Part shown: positions 1 to 16,200 of the stretch, in pieces
Position numbering within the stretch: the stretch's first letter is position 1
How the letters are laid out: each line of letters starts with the position of its first letter
Assembly (NCBI GenBank): GCA_027186245.1
Contig: CP114496.1
Location: forward strand, 3,789,501 to 3,853,500
DNA: 64,000 nucleotides
Direction of reading: 5' to 3'
Source: Coriaria nepalensis
Taxonomy: Eukaryota > Streptophyta > Magnoliopsida > Cucurbitales > Coriariaceae
The notes under the pieces: generated by a model
Database searches by the model: none
Told to the model about the DNA's origin: nothing
Seen by the model: the letters and a program-made list of their open reading frames with translations, nothing else
Translations under genes and position numbers: made by a program

Positions 1-74
1 ACTTTAGATGTGAGCACTTACAGTTTAATTAAGTCTTTTTATGAATGGTTTATTTTATGGAGGTGATTTCTTAA

Positions 75-585
75 ACAAGGGTGTATATGTATTAAATTTG
101 AAAAATGAAACTTGCCTCAATATTGAATAGGTCAAGAAAAGAAATTTTGATGTGAATCAAACATACCTATGACATTGTTAATTAGGTAATGCCAATGAAA
201 TAAGGATTCAAAAGTTGCATAAAGATGGATACTCAGATACATTTGAATTGGAATTAATGCCAACTTGCGAATCTTGTTTAGTAGGCAAGATAATCAAATC
301 TTCTTTTAGTGGATTTGGCGAGAGACAAACCAACTTGATTGAACTAATACATACTGATGTATATGGGCTTATGTCAAATCCTGCCAGTGGTGATTTTTTG
401 TACTTCATCACATTCACCGATGATCTCTCTTGATTTGGTCACATTTATCTCATGAAGTATAAATCCGAATTGTTTGAAAAATTCAAGAAATATAAGAATG
501 AAGTAGAAGAATAACTAGGCAAAGTATTAAGATATTTTGATTAGATCGAGGTGGTGAATACATGAGCCATGCATTTCTTGTCTAT
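75..585 (+). pseudogene. Copia (Ty1) pol remnant: pre-integrase and integrase start
   Basis: Translation gives the GAG-pre-integrase zinc-binding tail and the start of the integrase core of a Ty1/copia polyprotein. The readable part runs from about 215 to 433: a KLHKDG segment, then CESCLVGK, then the LIHTDVYG and YFITFTDD stretch that opens the catalytic core. Upstream, in the same sense, a weaker match with stops (75-214) corresponds to the region before the HHCC finger. Downstream the match continues with stops (HIYLMKYKSE at about 445-475) and fades near 585. No LTR is visible, so this is a decayed internal fragment cut off by the window start. The family is clear; the exact ends are not. 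Confidence 0.8.
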
Positions 586-624
586 TAGATCGAGGTATGA
601 TGATCCATATGATTTGTCTATTAG

Positions 625-795
625 GGTTTAGCAGTTAGACCATGCCCTAGGACGAAGCGAGATACTGGCGAGATCGAAAGATTGTTATTGAAAGTATACG
701 ATGGTCGCAAGCAGGTTCTTGCGGAAAATGATACTTCTCATCTCCTGGATAGTTTTGACACTTTACTAGAAGTCAATCTTGACTTGGAGATTTAA
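625..795 (+). other. Unidentified exon-like open frame ending in a stop
   Basis: A stop-to-stop frame of 56 codons without a usable ATG, opening after TAG at 622-624 and ending at TAA 793-795. It reads as a normal charged C-terminal exon, with segments such as RDTGEIERLL, KVYDGRKQVLAEN and SFDTLLEVNLDLEI. A plausible 3' splice acceptor (GTTTAGCAG) ends at 633, so an exon 634-795 is possible. I do not recognise the family. It directly follows the copia remnant, so it could be a displaced exon of a host gene or a fragment carried by transposons. It may also be chance. Confidence 0.3.
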
Positions 796-2548
796 AGTTA
801 ATTAATTATAAACCTCCATGAAATCCCAACTATATATAATCGGTAGATAAATTAATTTTACACGATTGACTAAGAAATTCATAATTCTTTGGTACTTCCT
901 TTTTTTTTTTTCGGAAAGTAAAAATTAAAAATTCTTTCTTTTGTACTTCCTATGAAAGTATAAATAGCTCAGACGTAAGATTTCAATATTAAAAGTTTAC
1001 TTGGAAGATTATTTTCAGAAGAAAAGAATGAATTTTAAGAGTCTTGAGGTAAATTAGAAAAGTAAAAGAAATAAAAGGGGGGCTATTTTGAAATTCTTAA
1101 TTTTAGAGGACTAAGAGAAAACAAATTAGATGACATGGAAGGGGTGGAAAAAAACTCTTGATGCATTTCAAGCATTTTCACATCTCATCATTAGGATTTT
1201 CACACCTCTTCCTTACTATATGTTTCACCTCACTTTCTTTCACCCTTCAAATCTCTTACCATTTCCAAATCTCTTTCTCTCCATTTCACTCCCAAACTTC
1301 TGCAAGTCTAATCAATAACAAGAAGATCATTTGATTGAAGGAAGCTTTACTCTAGGTAAGATCATCTAATGGTTTAATAAGTCTTGTAAACATGTTGCAG
1401 AATTGAAAATTAAACAGTTTTGTGCAACATTTTAGTAATTGAATTATGAAATTATCGATATGCTCTAAAATCCTAACAAAGTTATGATATGAATCTAGAA
1501 TCCCTTAGATTTCCATAGAGGCTAAGAACACTCCAATGAGAAGTTCTTAGATGCAGATATTATGCGGATGATAAATATGATCTTAATCACAAATGTAATT
1601 TTTGATGTGATGTTTGAAAATAAAATTTATAATTAAAATAATACTCATCGTATCACATGATAATACACATAAAGGTACAATAATTTTTCTTTATCGAAGG
1701 ACAAGCTGCCCAATCTAAGTTACAGTGAGGTTGAGGTGAGAGTTCTATTTTGCTTGATGATGACATCAATAATCCTAGCCTTGGACCAACTCTTAATCAT
1801 ACACTCTAATCAACAATACATAATTGAGCTATTAGGAGGAATGTTCTTGCATCGACGGACTGAATCGCACATTAGTTCATTAGTTCATAAATGTTCTTAT
1901 GTATGTATTCTTCCTTCTCATTCTTCGGGTTGCCATAAGATCTTGCTAAAATGCAAACCTTAATTGTAGTTGTAGGGTAGATCAATTTACCGATTCAGTT
2001 ATGAGATGACTGAATTGGTACTTGGTCAAAATTAACTTTAATGAAATTAATCTAAAACTTTTGTTCTTAATAAAATCATATGGTGCGATATCATTATGTC
2101 AACTTTCTGAGTGCTAGTAACTGGTATTTAAAACTGTGCATGAAGATTGTAAACGATCAATGAAAAACTTGTGATCCTCTGTACGTAGAGAGGAAACATT
2201 TCACATTCGTTGATTGTATTTTTTGATATGAGAAGCCCTTGACTAAGAAAAAGTTGACATAAGCCCACAATCTTGATCATATCAAGATTATGAATGATGT
2301 TGCATTGAATTAGTGAATTGCACTAACACTGCGGTAAAGATCCATCTATGAAGAAAAGTGTAATTATAGGTCCCTAAATGAAGCAAACGATCTTAATTAT
2401 TTCTAGACAAACTTAAACACAGCCTCGCGAACTACAAACAGTACTCAACCCAAATTGTAACTACGTCTAGTTTCTTAAATAGAATTTGAGACCTGAGATA
2501 CCAGTTGTTTCATACATGAATCATTTAAGAAAAATAGTGTGATGTCAC
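796..2548. other. Intergenic region 3' of HEMB
   Basis: AT-rich DNA with only short frames that lack homology or codon structure (for example 1130-1318 and 1736-1963). The last few hundred bases before 2549 should contain the HEMB 3' UTR, which is transcribed on the minus strand. I see no gene or complete mobile element here. Confidence 0.5.
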
Positions 2549-6902
<4,354 letters not shown>

Positions 6903-7260
6903 GGTGTTAATCTATACAACGACCTCTTTTCTTCAGTGTTTCGGGATTACAAAATCTGGTAAGAAAACTGACAGAGAAAGACTTCTAAGAAATCGATATG
7001 AATATTTCCATGGATTTTTTAGTATTCAGTTCGAAAATGATGATAAATCTCACCTCAGACTTAGATAGAAGCTGGATCTGGCTCGGAACGAATTCAGGAA
7101 GACGAATTTGGCATTGGCTAAGGCTTGAGATTTCTTCGTTTTTTTGGAAAATTGGCTAGAGATTTCGTCGTCGTTGAAGAGGAGGATGTTCTTTTTAAAA
7201 AAAATTATTTTGAGATAAGGCTGACGTGTGTTAAAGGGTAAAGGAAACCCCCTTTTTTTT

Positions 7261-7270
7261 CATATATACA
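7261..7270 (-). promoter_or_regulatory. Candidate TATA box of HEMB
   Basis: Read on the minus strand this is TGTATATATG, about 360 bp upstream of the HEMB ATG. It is the best TATA-like element in the upstream region. A start site about 30 bp further on would leave a 5' leader of roughly 330 nt. Placement is inferred from sequence only. Confidence 0.4.
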
Positions 7271-7658
7271 GGGGTGACTTGATAAACGGCCATGTCATTT
7301 CCAATTTATTCACGTCTTTTCTTATTTATTTATATATTTAAAAATATATATATTTAAATTATGAGCTTAATTTTTTTCTTTAATACAAATTTTCTTTTTT
7401 TTTTTTACATTTTTTTTTGGCATTATTCTTTATTCTGCAGATTTATTTTTCGTTTTGATTATTTATTATTATTTTGTGGATTCTTCTTTAAGTCATTTAT
7501 CTATAAACGTTTATTTTGCCGGATCTTTCAATAAATATTACATCGTTACTTCATATTTTGGTATATTTCGGAAAACTTGTTGATCCTTTTTCAAAAGAAC
7601 TTTGCATAATTTCTTATTTGTCATTTTTTTTTCTTCTTTTTAATGTGCGAACAACCTG
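7270..7658. other. T-rich spacer between HEMB promoter and palindrome-array block
   Basis: Long T and AT runs with no coding frame. The boundary with the accessory block is abrupt at about 7659, where the first array cap sequence begins. HEMB regulatory DNA may therefore be limited to this short interval. Confidence 0.5.
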
Positions 7659-8335
7659 GAGTTAGAACACAATGACTAATTAAGATATCAACGGTGCAGA
7701 AGTAATTACTCGTTGATATCAACAGTTTTAGTTGTTTCTGAATCATTTATGTATATGGGTTAGAAACAAATGACACGTTGATGTCAAAGCGTTAGTTATA
7801 TATGAACTGTTGATGTCAATGGATCGATTGTTTCTGGATCGTTGATATCAATGTGTCAGTTGTTTCTAACTCGTTAACATTAACCAGTCAATTGTATCTG
7901 GATTGTTGATATCAATAAATTGGTTGTTTCTGGACTGTTGATATTAACGTGTTAGTTGTTTTTGACTCGTTGACATTAATGAGTCAGAAAACTACTTGTT
8001 GAAGTCAATAGTTAAGAACATTATAGACCGTCAATATTAACGGGTTATAAAATTGACCTTAGTACTTCAACAGTTTAAAACATTATAAACAGTTCATATA
8101 AACGATTGATATAAACGGGTCATAAAACTAATCTTAAATAGTCTCTAACCTCCAAAAAAATGATGGCTCAATGGGAGATTTGACTTAAACCGATGGCACA
8201 ATGGGTGGTCAAATCTCATCGAGCCATCGATTTTGGAAGTCACAGACTTAAATTGATGGCTCGTTTGGAGATTTGACACCTATTGAGCCATCTATTTAAG
8301 TCTATGACACGTTGACATCTAGTATGTTAGTATAA
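7659..8335 (+). repeat. Palindrome array, left inverted arm
   Basis: Roughly 20 degenerate copies of GTTGAYRTCAAY, each followed by a spacer such as TCAGTTGTTTCTG, with a period near 30-36 bp. The array opens with a cap sequence GTTAGAACACAA (7661-7672) and ends with three copies of a second motif (GATGGCTCGATGGG and its complement). Spacers read in the forward sense here and in the reverse sense in 9270-9990, so the two arrays form long imperfect inverted arms around the MuDR remnant. Confidence 0.8.
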
Positions 8336-8469
8336 TTAAGATACTGATTTAAAATTATTTTTCTTTTTCAATAATAGACTTTTGTGGAATGTCTATAAAC
8401 TTATACTATAATGGGAATTGAAAAAGGATGAGACCAACTTAAAGTATTGGTAGTGTCTGAAGGACTCAA

Positions 8470-9330
8470 CGGTAAAGATAGGTGTTGTAGTTGAAACTAA
8501 TGTAAATTTTAATGAACTGTTGGATGTCATCTATGAAGCCATCAAACTTGATCGAAATTAAGTTTGTTTGAAACTATCATACAAGCAGGTATCCCCTTTA
8601 TATGAGAATCTCATCTTTATAAGGAAAGACTTTAACGTGAAGCCATTCTTAGTCCACTCACATTCTGATGCACGTATATCTACATTATATGTGAGATTGA
8701 TTTTTAAGAGGACAAATAATACGTATGTCCAAGAGACTAGTGGAATACCTAATCTTTCAAATGTTAGACTCGCTAAAGCTCGACATATTGGTAACGTTCA
8801 CGTAGTTGTTTCATTTATGAAGTACATGATTTTGGTAATGCTCATGACAATCTCAATAATGAAGGAAATTTGGATTTTAGATGATGTGGATGGGGATAAA
8901 GATGAGGATGATGATAATGATGAAAAGACTGTGGAATAATGTGGTAATAGTCAAATTGACGATGTCGACCGTGGCTTACCATTCATGATCCCCGTATAAC
9001 TACTTTATGGGTGTAGTACTTACATCCTATATACCCAATGTTTTGTCTGCTCCAGATAACCAGAATTCTATACTCCCCATTCAAGATTTGACACAACCTA
9101 AAACTGAAATTGATGAAGAGAGTGATGGTGAATATGTCAATATTTTTCCCTTTGTTACTCTACCTGTTGCACCATTTATCGATCATTCCAGTGTTGGAAG
9201 CAATTTAGTCTCAATTGATTGTTATAAATCACGCCTAAGCAAGTTTCATCGTGATCAATTATTTATGTCCCATCTATCGAGTACCCATCGAACCATCGGT
9301 TTTGCAGGTCATATATTACTCAAGGTTTAA
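8470..9330 (+). pseudogene. MuDR/Mutator-like transposase N-terminal region, broken
   Basis: The frame from about 8479 reads GVVVETNVNFNELLDVIYEA, KLDRN, a stop at 8559-8561, and then LKLSYKQVSPLYENLIFIRKD. This matches the N-terminal (PB1-like) domain of plant MuDR transposases, which has a VIYEELKID..LKLSYQ layout followed by DNDVKFFL; the last part is degenerate here. After it come an acidic Asp/Glu run (about 8881-8930) and a second frame (9007-9330) with the acidic linker feel of these proteins. The MULE core DDE domain and zinc knuckle are absent. It sits between the inverted palindrome arms 7659-8335 and 9270-9990, which suggests a deleted Mutator-like element. The family call is moderately sure; the end of the coding match is uncertain. 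Confidence 0.6.
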
Positions 9331-9990
9331 GTCTTTCACTTTCAAAATCAACAGCTCGATGGGAGATTAGTACTCATCGATCCATCGGTTTTGAAGGTCA
9401 TATACTACTCAAGGTTTAAGTTTCCAACTTCCAAAATCGATAGCTTGATAGGAGATTAGTAACCATTGAGCCATCGGTTTTTTAGGTCAAATGTTACTTA
9501 AAGTGAGCTTTATGACCCATTGATACCAACAATCCATAATGTTTTGAACCGTTGACTTCAATAGGTAAGTTTTTTTACTCGTCGATGTCAATGAATTAGA
9601 AGCAACTAACTCATTGACATCAATGGTCCATAAATAACCGATATGTTAACATCAATAGTCCAAATACAACTAACTCATTAATGTCAATGGGTTAGAAACA
9701 ATTGACATGTTGTCCATAAACAACCGATCTATTGACATTAATAGTTTAGGTACAATTGACTTTTTGATGTTAACGGTCTATAAATAATCGATTTATTGAT
9801 ATCAACAGTCTATAAATAATCGATTTATTGATATCAACAGTCTAGATATGATTGACTCGTTGATGTCAATATGTCAATTATTTCTAACCTATTAACATCA
9901 ACGCGTCATAAACAACCGAAATAGTTGAAATCAACGAGTAATTACTTCTATATCATTGATATCTCAACAAGTCCTTGTGTTATAACTCTA
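9270..9990 (-). repeat. Palindrome array, right inverted arm
   Basis: Mirror image of 7659-8335. Copies of the GATGGCTCGATGGG motif come first (about 9280-9480), then some 18 palindrome units whose spacers read CAGAAACAACTGA-like, ending at the complement of the cap sequence (TTGTGTTATAAC, about 9975-9987). A further pair of GATGGCTCGATGGG hairpins follows at 10030-10125. Confidence 0.8.
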
Positions 9991-10258
9991 TTCATATACT
10001 ACTTAAGGTTTAAGTTACCCACCTCCAAAACTGATGGCTCAATGGGTTAACTGACTACCTATCGAGCCACTACTTCCAAAATTGATGGCTCGATGGGATA
10101 TTTGACTACCCATCGAGCCACTACTTTTGGAGCTAAGAGATCTTTATAAATCAAACTATCATATATATCAAACTTATAAATAAAAAATATCAAATATCAA
10201 ATTACAAATGCAGATAAATTAACTTATATACTTTTGGGTTAATGTCTATATATCGTTG

Positions 10259-10700
10259 CTAAATGTCGCAAGCTATTTGAGGGCGGAAAAAACTCATATG
10301 GTCATTACAAATGAGCTTTACATCTAAATATGTATGGTGATACTGTAAATATTTCAACATATACACACCACAATCTCCGTTTAGGAAAGTCTTGTTCTCA
10401 TGCAAAGCGGTGACCATAATGATCTCAAATGGTTTAAGGCTGCATTACAAACCCACCGTTCCTTAACAAGTACAAGAGTATTGTGCTCATTGGAATTGGA
10501 AGTTCTAAAATTGTCTTTGAAAAGTATTTGTTACTTGAGAGGATGTGCATGATATTGATATTGTGTTTAGAAATATCCACGACCAAGGCTGCTCAATGTA
10601 AATCTTTGATGTTATAAGGGATGTACAACCAGTCTACATGCCTTCGTGCAATTCCGGCGACAGGTGCATCACCATCGACATATGAATGCATTTGTTTAAC
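10259..10700 (-). pseudogene. Ulp1-like (C48) cysteine protease C-terminal fragment
   Basis: Ulp1-type proteases cleave SUMO-like conjugates and are often carried by plant Mutator-type and related transposons. On the minus strand, about 10645-10560 reads VDWLYIPYNIKDLH, then a stop, then AALVVDI. This is the His motif, with the Trp codon after His changed to TGA. After a frame change, 10390-10259 reads NGDCGVYMLKYLQYH, which is an intact catalytic-Cys box, and ends at a natural-looking stop (10259-10261). So His and Cys motifs are both present but split by a nonsense codon and at least one frameshift. No start or N-terminal domain is visible. Confidence 0.7.
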
Positions 10701-11140
10701 TTTTAAATTATTTCAATAAGTCTTTTTAGGTCAATAATTGATTTGAAAGCAATTCGAATGATTCTATTTTCGCACTTCAAACACAAGTTTCGTGCATAAC
10801 TTACAAATGATTCATATACGGAATGTGTGCATTTTTTTAACCTTAAAATCATTTCAGTGAGTCTTTTCAAGTCAATAATTCAATTGAAATCAATTCGAAC
10901 GAATTCTATTTTCCTATTTCAAACACAAGTTTTGTGCATAACTTACAAATGCTTAATGCAAGGAGTGAGTGCTTTTGTTTAACTTTAAAATCATTTCAAC
11001 GAGTCTTTTCAAGTCAATAATTTATTTAAAAGCAATTCAGATGAATTATATTTTCTCACTTCAAACACAAGTTTCATGCATAACTTGAAAATTATCAACG
11101 CAAAGAACGTGTACATTTATTTAACCATAAAATCATTAAA
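10680..11140. repeat. 142-bp tandem repeat, about 3.2 copies
   Basis: The marker ACACAAGTTT recurs at 10781, 10923 and 11065, exactly 142 bp apart, and flanking text such as GCATAACTT and AAGTCAATAA recurs with it. A fourth partial copy runs to about 11140. It lies next to the Ulp1 fragment. Confidence 0.85.
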
Positions 11141-11349
11141 CAAAACTATACAAACAAAAACTATAATACCCAATGGCTCGATGGGAATATGAAAGGTCAT
11201 ATAGGACCATTAAGAAACTTATACGAATTGCTAGATGGCTCAATGTCGATTCATATTCCTTTCAAATTTTCAATTCAAAATGCATATAATCACTTGAACT
11301 TTTCTTAACCTTTACAACAATATCCCAAATAAATTCAAAGAAAAGCGCA

Positions 11350-11403
11350 AAAAAAAAACAAAAAAAACAAAAACAAAAACAAAAACAAAAACAAAAACAA
11401 AAA
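11350..11403. repeat. (CAAAAA)n microsatellite
   Basis: A run of A followed by about seven CAAAAA units. Confidence 0.9.
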
Positions 11404-11748
11404 CTAATTTTAACTAACATACCCGTTGGGTGCTACTAGGCTGGTTAATTTTCGCCATTGATTTTCTCTTTGGGTTACAAAACAATTTTGAGATTATGCT
11501 GGGTTCTTCTCAGATGGGTTTGATTTAGATTGTTTGTGAAACAAATGGTTTTGTATTCAACATGTGAGTTGAAGGGGTTACTGTAATCCTCCAATATTTC
11601 TAAACTAGGCATAATAATGGGAAAATAAATTTAAAATAGACTTATTAGTAAATTTTAATTCTCATCTATACCTAATTTTAACAATATAAATAATTAGGAG
11701 TCTGTTAATAATTTGAAGATATAATAAGGCCTTAAGTTATGATAATAC

Positions 11749-11784
<36 letters not shown>
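11749..11784. repeat. (AAT)n microsatellite
   Basis: About twelve perfect AAT triplets. Confidence 0.95.
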
Positions 11785-11785
<1 letters not shown>

Positions 11786-11799
11786 GAGAATGCAAATGT

Positions 11800-13190
11800 G
11801 CCACGTTCATACCTATTTGGAAATATTCAAATTAATATAAGAAATATGTTTAGTTAGTCATCAAATAAGTGTTATTAAGTTAGTATGCACGTATGATTAG
11901 TGGCATGCAAGTGTCAACATGTGCATGAGATAACTCTTGCTATAAAAGGGCCTCACACCATAAGGGAATGACTAACGAAGAAGTAAGTTGGAGAAAAAAA
12001 AAGGTGAGGGTGAAGAAAAGAAAAGAAAGGAGAAAGGAAAAAAGGAAAAGAAAGGAGATAAAAAGAAGGAAAGGACAAGAGGAGAAGAAGAGGGAAAAAG
12101 GAAGAAAAATTAGGGTGTTAACTTATCAACCATCAATAAAAGCTCTGTAAGTATAATCTCACTACAATGCAGAGATATTACTTGTTTATTTGTTATTACT
12201 ATGATCCATGTTAATGTTAAGATTATGATTGTCATATAGCATGTTTAAATGAAATGATATTATTACCATGCTAGAAATAAGATCTATGACTAGTATGAAC
12301 ATAATATAGCATCATGGTTTAAAAATAATATAAGCTTTAAACATGTTATAATTAAATGCATATGTTCATATTTCTATAAGTTAATATTATGCTAAAGTGA
12401 ATAAGAATTATAAGCATGCATCTACATAACATTAAAGTGAGGTGTTGACGGGGCAAAAGAATAATCGCTTATCGATCATAAAGAACCCCAAATAATGTTA
12501 AGGAAAAGGTCATAAGCAGAACATTGCAATGGTCATAAGCGAGCCACTAATTAAATATCAGTTGATATGTTGACGGCAACATCCTCAAGGCCCAAGCATG
12601 TAGAAGAATAAGAATTCATGCATGCTAGATATAAGTTATGAAAGTATTAATTTAAATTAATCATTAAAATATTAGTAATATGAGTAGGACTCTATCCTTA
12701 CTAAGCTTCTACCTCATAGGTATTCACCCTGTGTTGTAAGGAATTACAAAGGTAAAGCTATAGTCTAAGGATAGAGCGAACGAAGAAAATCAGCCTCGTG
12801 AGATTATACATATGGGACACGACCTGTGAAAAGAGTATAACCGAAGAATCTTCTAGAAAACGTATCCTTGTATACATATATATATATATATATTCGGAAA
12901 AGAATGAAGTTTGTTAAAATGGTTTTTGGGATTAATTCCCTATAATAAGGATTCCAGTTATTTTTTACAAGTTATGTTCAAATTATTATACTATTTCCGT
13001 GAGAATGCTTTTGAAAGTAAAGTTAATTTTAAAGAACAAAATGTTAAGTAACGAAAAAGAAAAATTAATGCACCTACTAGATAGTAGGGCAGGCGTTACA
13101 ATTACTTCTTGATGAGAATGAACCATTTTCTAAGAGAATGTACACTTTTTGAAGAAAATGAAGATGCTAGGAGTAAGACAGTCCTTCTAT
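11800..13190 (+). other. Promoter-bearing non-coding segment, possible solo LTR
   Basis: A good TATA box (TATAAAAGG, 11941-11949) is followed by a purine-only stretch (about 11986-12110) and a splice-donor-like CTGTAAGTA at 12146. Downstream text with a direct repeat (GGTCATAAGC at about 12508 and 12530) and a (TA)n run (12878-12892) looks like the LTR of a Ty3/gypsy element, but no matching second LTR or target duplication was found. The only frame is a 60-codon Lys/Arg/Glu-rich one (11968-12150) created by the purine tract. Confidence 0.3.
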
Positions 13191-13224
13191 TGATAAATTT
13201 TAACTAGGATATACTTAAAATGAA

Positions 13225-16200
13225 TGAGTAATAACATATTAGACATTGATATCAATGGTCTGTTTATTTAGATCTGTTGATATCAACGGGTAATAATATA
13301 CTAGACCGTGATGTAAACAGTCAATTTATTCAGACTCGTTGACATCAACGAGTAATAACATACTAGACCATTGATGTTAATGGTCTATTTATTCTGATCT
13401 ATTGACATCAACGGTTAATAAAACATGAACCGTTGATTTCAATGGGTAACATGATTAAAAACCATTAATACATAATTTTGGATTTATTTCCATCTACATA
13501 TTAAAATTTACATAAAGAAACCCCTTTCCACATGTCATCTTCATATTTTTTCATGTGTACAATAATTATTACTATATATAAGATGTTGTTTCCTAACATA
13601 TTTTGTATACTTTAAAATGAACATTACTTCACCTTCCTATATGATATGTTTTAATTTGAACAAGTGGGAAAACAATTACAAAGATTTTGAAAAGACATCA
13701 TTTTTAAAAATAGTGACACATGACATAGGAAGTATAAATTATTAATACTAATATGTTTGAATAAAAAAGATATGGAATTTTGACATCAATGGGCTGTTTG
13801 AATAAAAAAAGATATTGAATTTTGACATCAATGGGCAATAACATACTATACTATTATGTCAACAATATGTTTATTCTGATTTGTTAACATCAACGGTTAA
13901 TAAAATGTAGACCTTTGATGTCAACGGGTAACATGATTAAAAACCGTTGACCCATAATCTTGGATTTGTTTCCATCTGCGTATTAAAATTTACATCAACC
14001 TTAACTTGATGTCATCTTCCTATTTTTTCATATGCGCAATAATTATTACTATATATAACATGTTGTTTTCTAACATATATCATATACTTAAAAATGAACA
14101 TTACTTCACTTTCCTATTAGATATGTTTTAATTTGAACAAGTGTGAAAACAATTACAAAGATTTAGAAAAGACACATCATTTTTAAAAATAGTGACACAT
14201 AACATAGGAAGTATAAATTGTTGATATTAATGTGTTTGAACAAAAATATATATGGAATTTTGACATTAATGGATAATAACACACTAGACCGTTGATATCA
14301 ATGGTCTATTTATTTAGATCCATTGACAGCTATGGTTCATAAAACGTAGATTGTTGATGTCAACGGGTAATTATTTATGTATAGTTGATATCTCATTGGG
14401 TCCTTGTGTTCTAGTCTGATCTCCATTCAATTACTACTTAAAGTTTAAGTCTCTCACCTCCAAGGTTTAAGATACAACTTACAGACCTTTCAAGATTTAG
14501 TCTCTAACTTTCTAAAATCGACACCTTAGTGGGAGATATTAGTACCCACGAGCCATTGATTTTTGAGGTTAGATACTACTTAAGGTGAGTTTTATGACTC
14601 GTTGATATCAACGGTCCTAATGTTCCGACTCATTAAAATACTACTTAAGTTAAGTTTTATGAACCGTTGATATTAACGGTCCATAATGTTTTGAACCGTT
14701 GATTTCAACATGTAAGTTTTCTGAGTCGTTGATATCAACAAATTAGAAAAAACTAACACATTGATGTCAATGGTCTCCAAACAACCAAACCATTGACATC
14801 AACAGGCCAGATACAACTGACTCGTTGATGTCCACATGACAGAAACAAGAAACTCGTTAATATAAAGGTTTATATCTCTTACTTCCAAAATCAACGGCTC
14901 GATGGAAGATATTAGTACCCATCGAGCCATTGATTTCTTAGGTTAGATACTACTGAAGGTGAGTTTTATGACCTATTAATATTAATGGTGCATAATGATC
15001 TGAGTGTTGACTTCAATGGGTAAGTTTTCTAACTCGTCGATATCAATGGATCAGAAACAACTGACTTAAAGCTTTAGTTGTATATGAATGGAGTTAGAAC
15101 AAAACCCATTGACATCAATAGATAGGTTGTTTATGGACCATTGACATCAACGAGTAAGTTGTAACTAGACCGTTCATATAAATAGATTGGTTGTTTTTGG
15201 CCTGTTGACATCAACAAGGTAGTTGTTTCTGATCCGTTGACATCAACAAGTAAGAAAACTTAACCGTTGAAGTCAACGATTTAGATAATTTTAAACCGTT
15301 GATATCAACAAGTCATAAAACTTACCTTAGGTAGTACTTTAACGGGTCAAAATGTTATGGACCGTTGTTATCAACGGAACATAAAATTACCTTAAGTCTC
15401 TAACCTAAAAAATTGATGGCTTGATGGGTAGTTAGATCTCCCATCGAGCCATCAGTTTTGGAGGTCAGAGACTTAAACCTTAAATAGCATATGACCTCCA
15501 AAATTGATGGCTCGATGGGTACTAATATCTCCCATCGAGCCATCAATTTTGGAAGTTAGAGACTAAATCTTGAAAAGTCTCTAAGTTGTATCTTCAACCT
15601 TAAAGGTCAAGGACTTAAACCTTAGTAGTATCTAAATGGTTAGAACATAAGGATTCGTTGAGATATCAACGGTATATAAATAATTACCCGTTTACATCAA
15701 TGGTTCCATTTGTTTCTGACTCGTTGCTATCAACGGTTCATAAATAACACAGACGTTGACATTAACGGGTTAGTTGTATCTTGACTATTGATGTTAATGG
15801 ACTGATTTTTTTTGGACCATTGACATCAATGAATCAGTTGTTTCTTAACCATTGACATTAATGAGTTAAATGTTTATGGACCATTGACATCAACGAGTCA
15901 GTTATTGTTTATGACCCATTGACATCAACGACTCAGTTGTATCTAGATTATTGATGTCAACGGTTCTATCTATTTCTGACTCATTGCTATTAATGGTTCA
16001 GAAACAATAAACATATTGACATCAACGGCTTGATTGTTTATGGACAATTGACATCAATGAGTCAATTATTTCTGGATTGTTAACATCTACATTTTAGTTG
16101 TTTATGATCCATTGACATCAACGACTCAGTTGTATTGGAACTGTTGATGTCAATGGGTAACTTGCTTAAAACCCGTTGATAACATAATTTTGGATTTGTT

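Noticed and set aside
7659..10000. CRISPR-like look of regularly spaced palindromes
   Set aside because: The setting is a plant nuclear genome, repeats are degenerate, spacers recur instead of being unique, and no cas genes exist.
11968..12150. Lys/Arg-rich 60-codon protein
   Set aside because: Its composition follows from a pure purine tract, not from selection on a protein.
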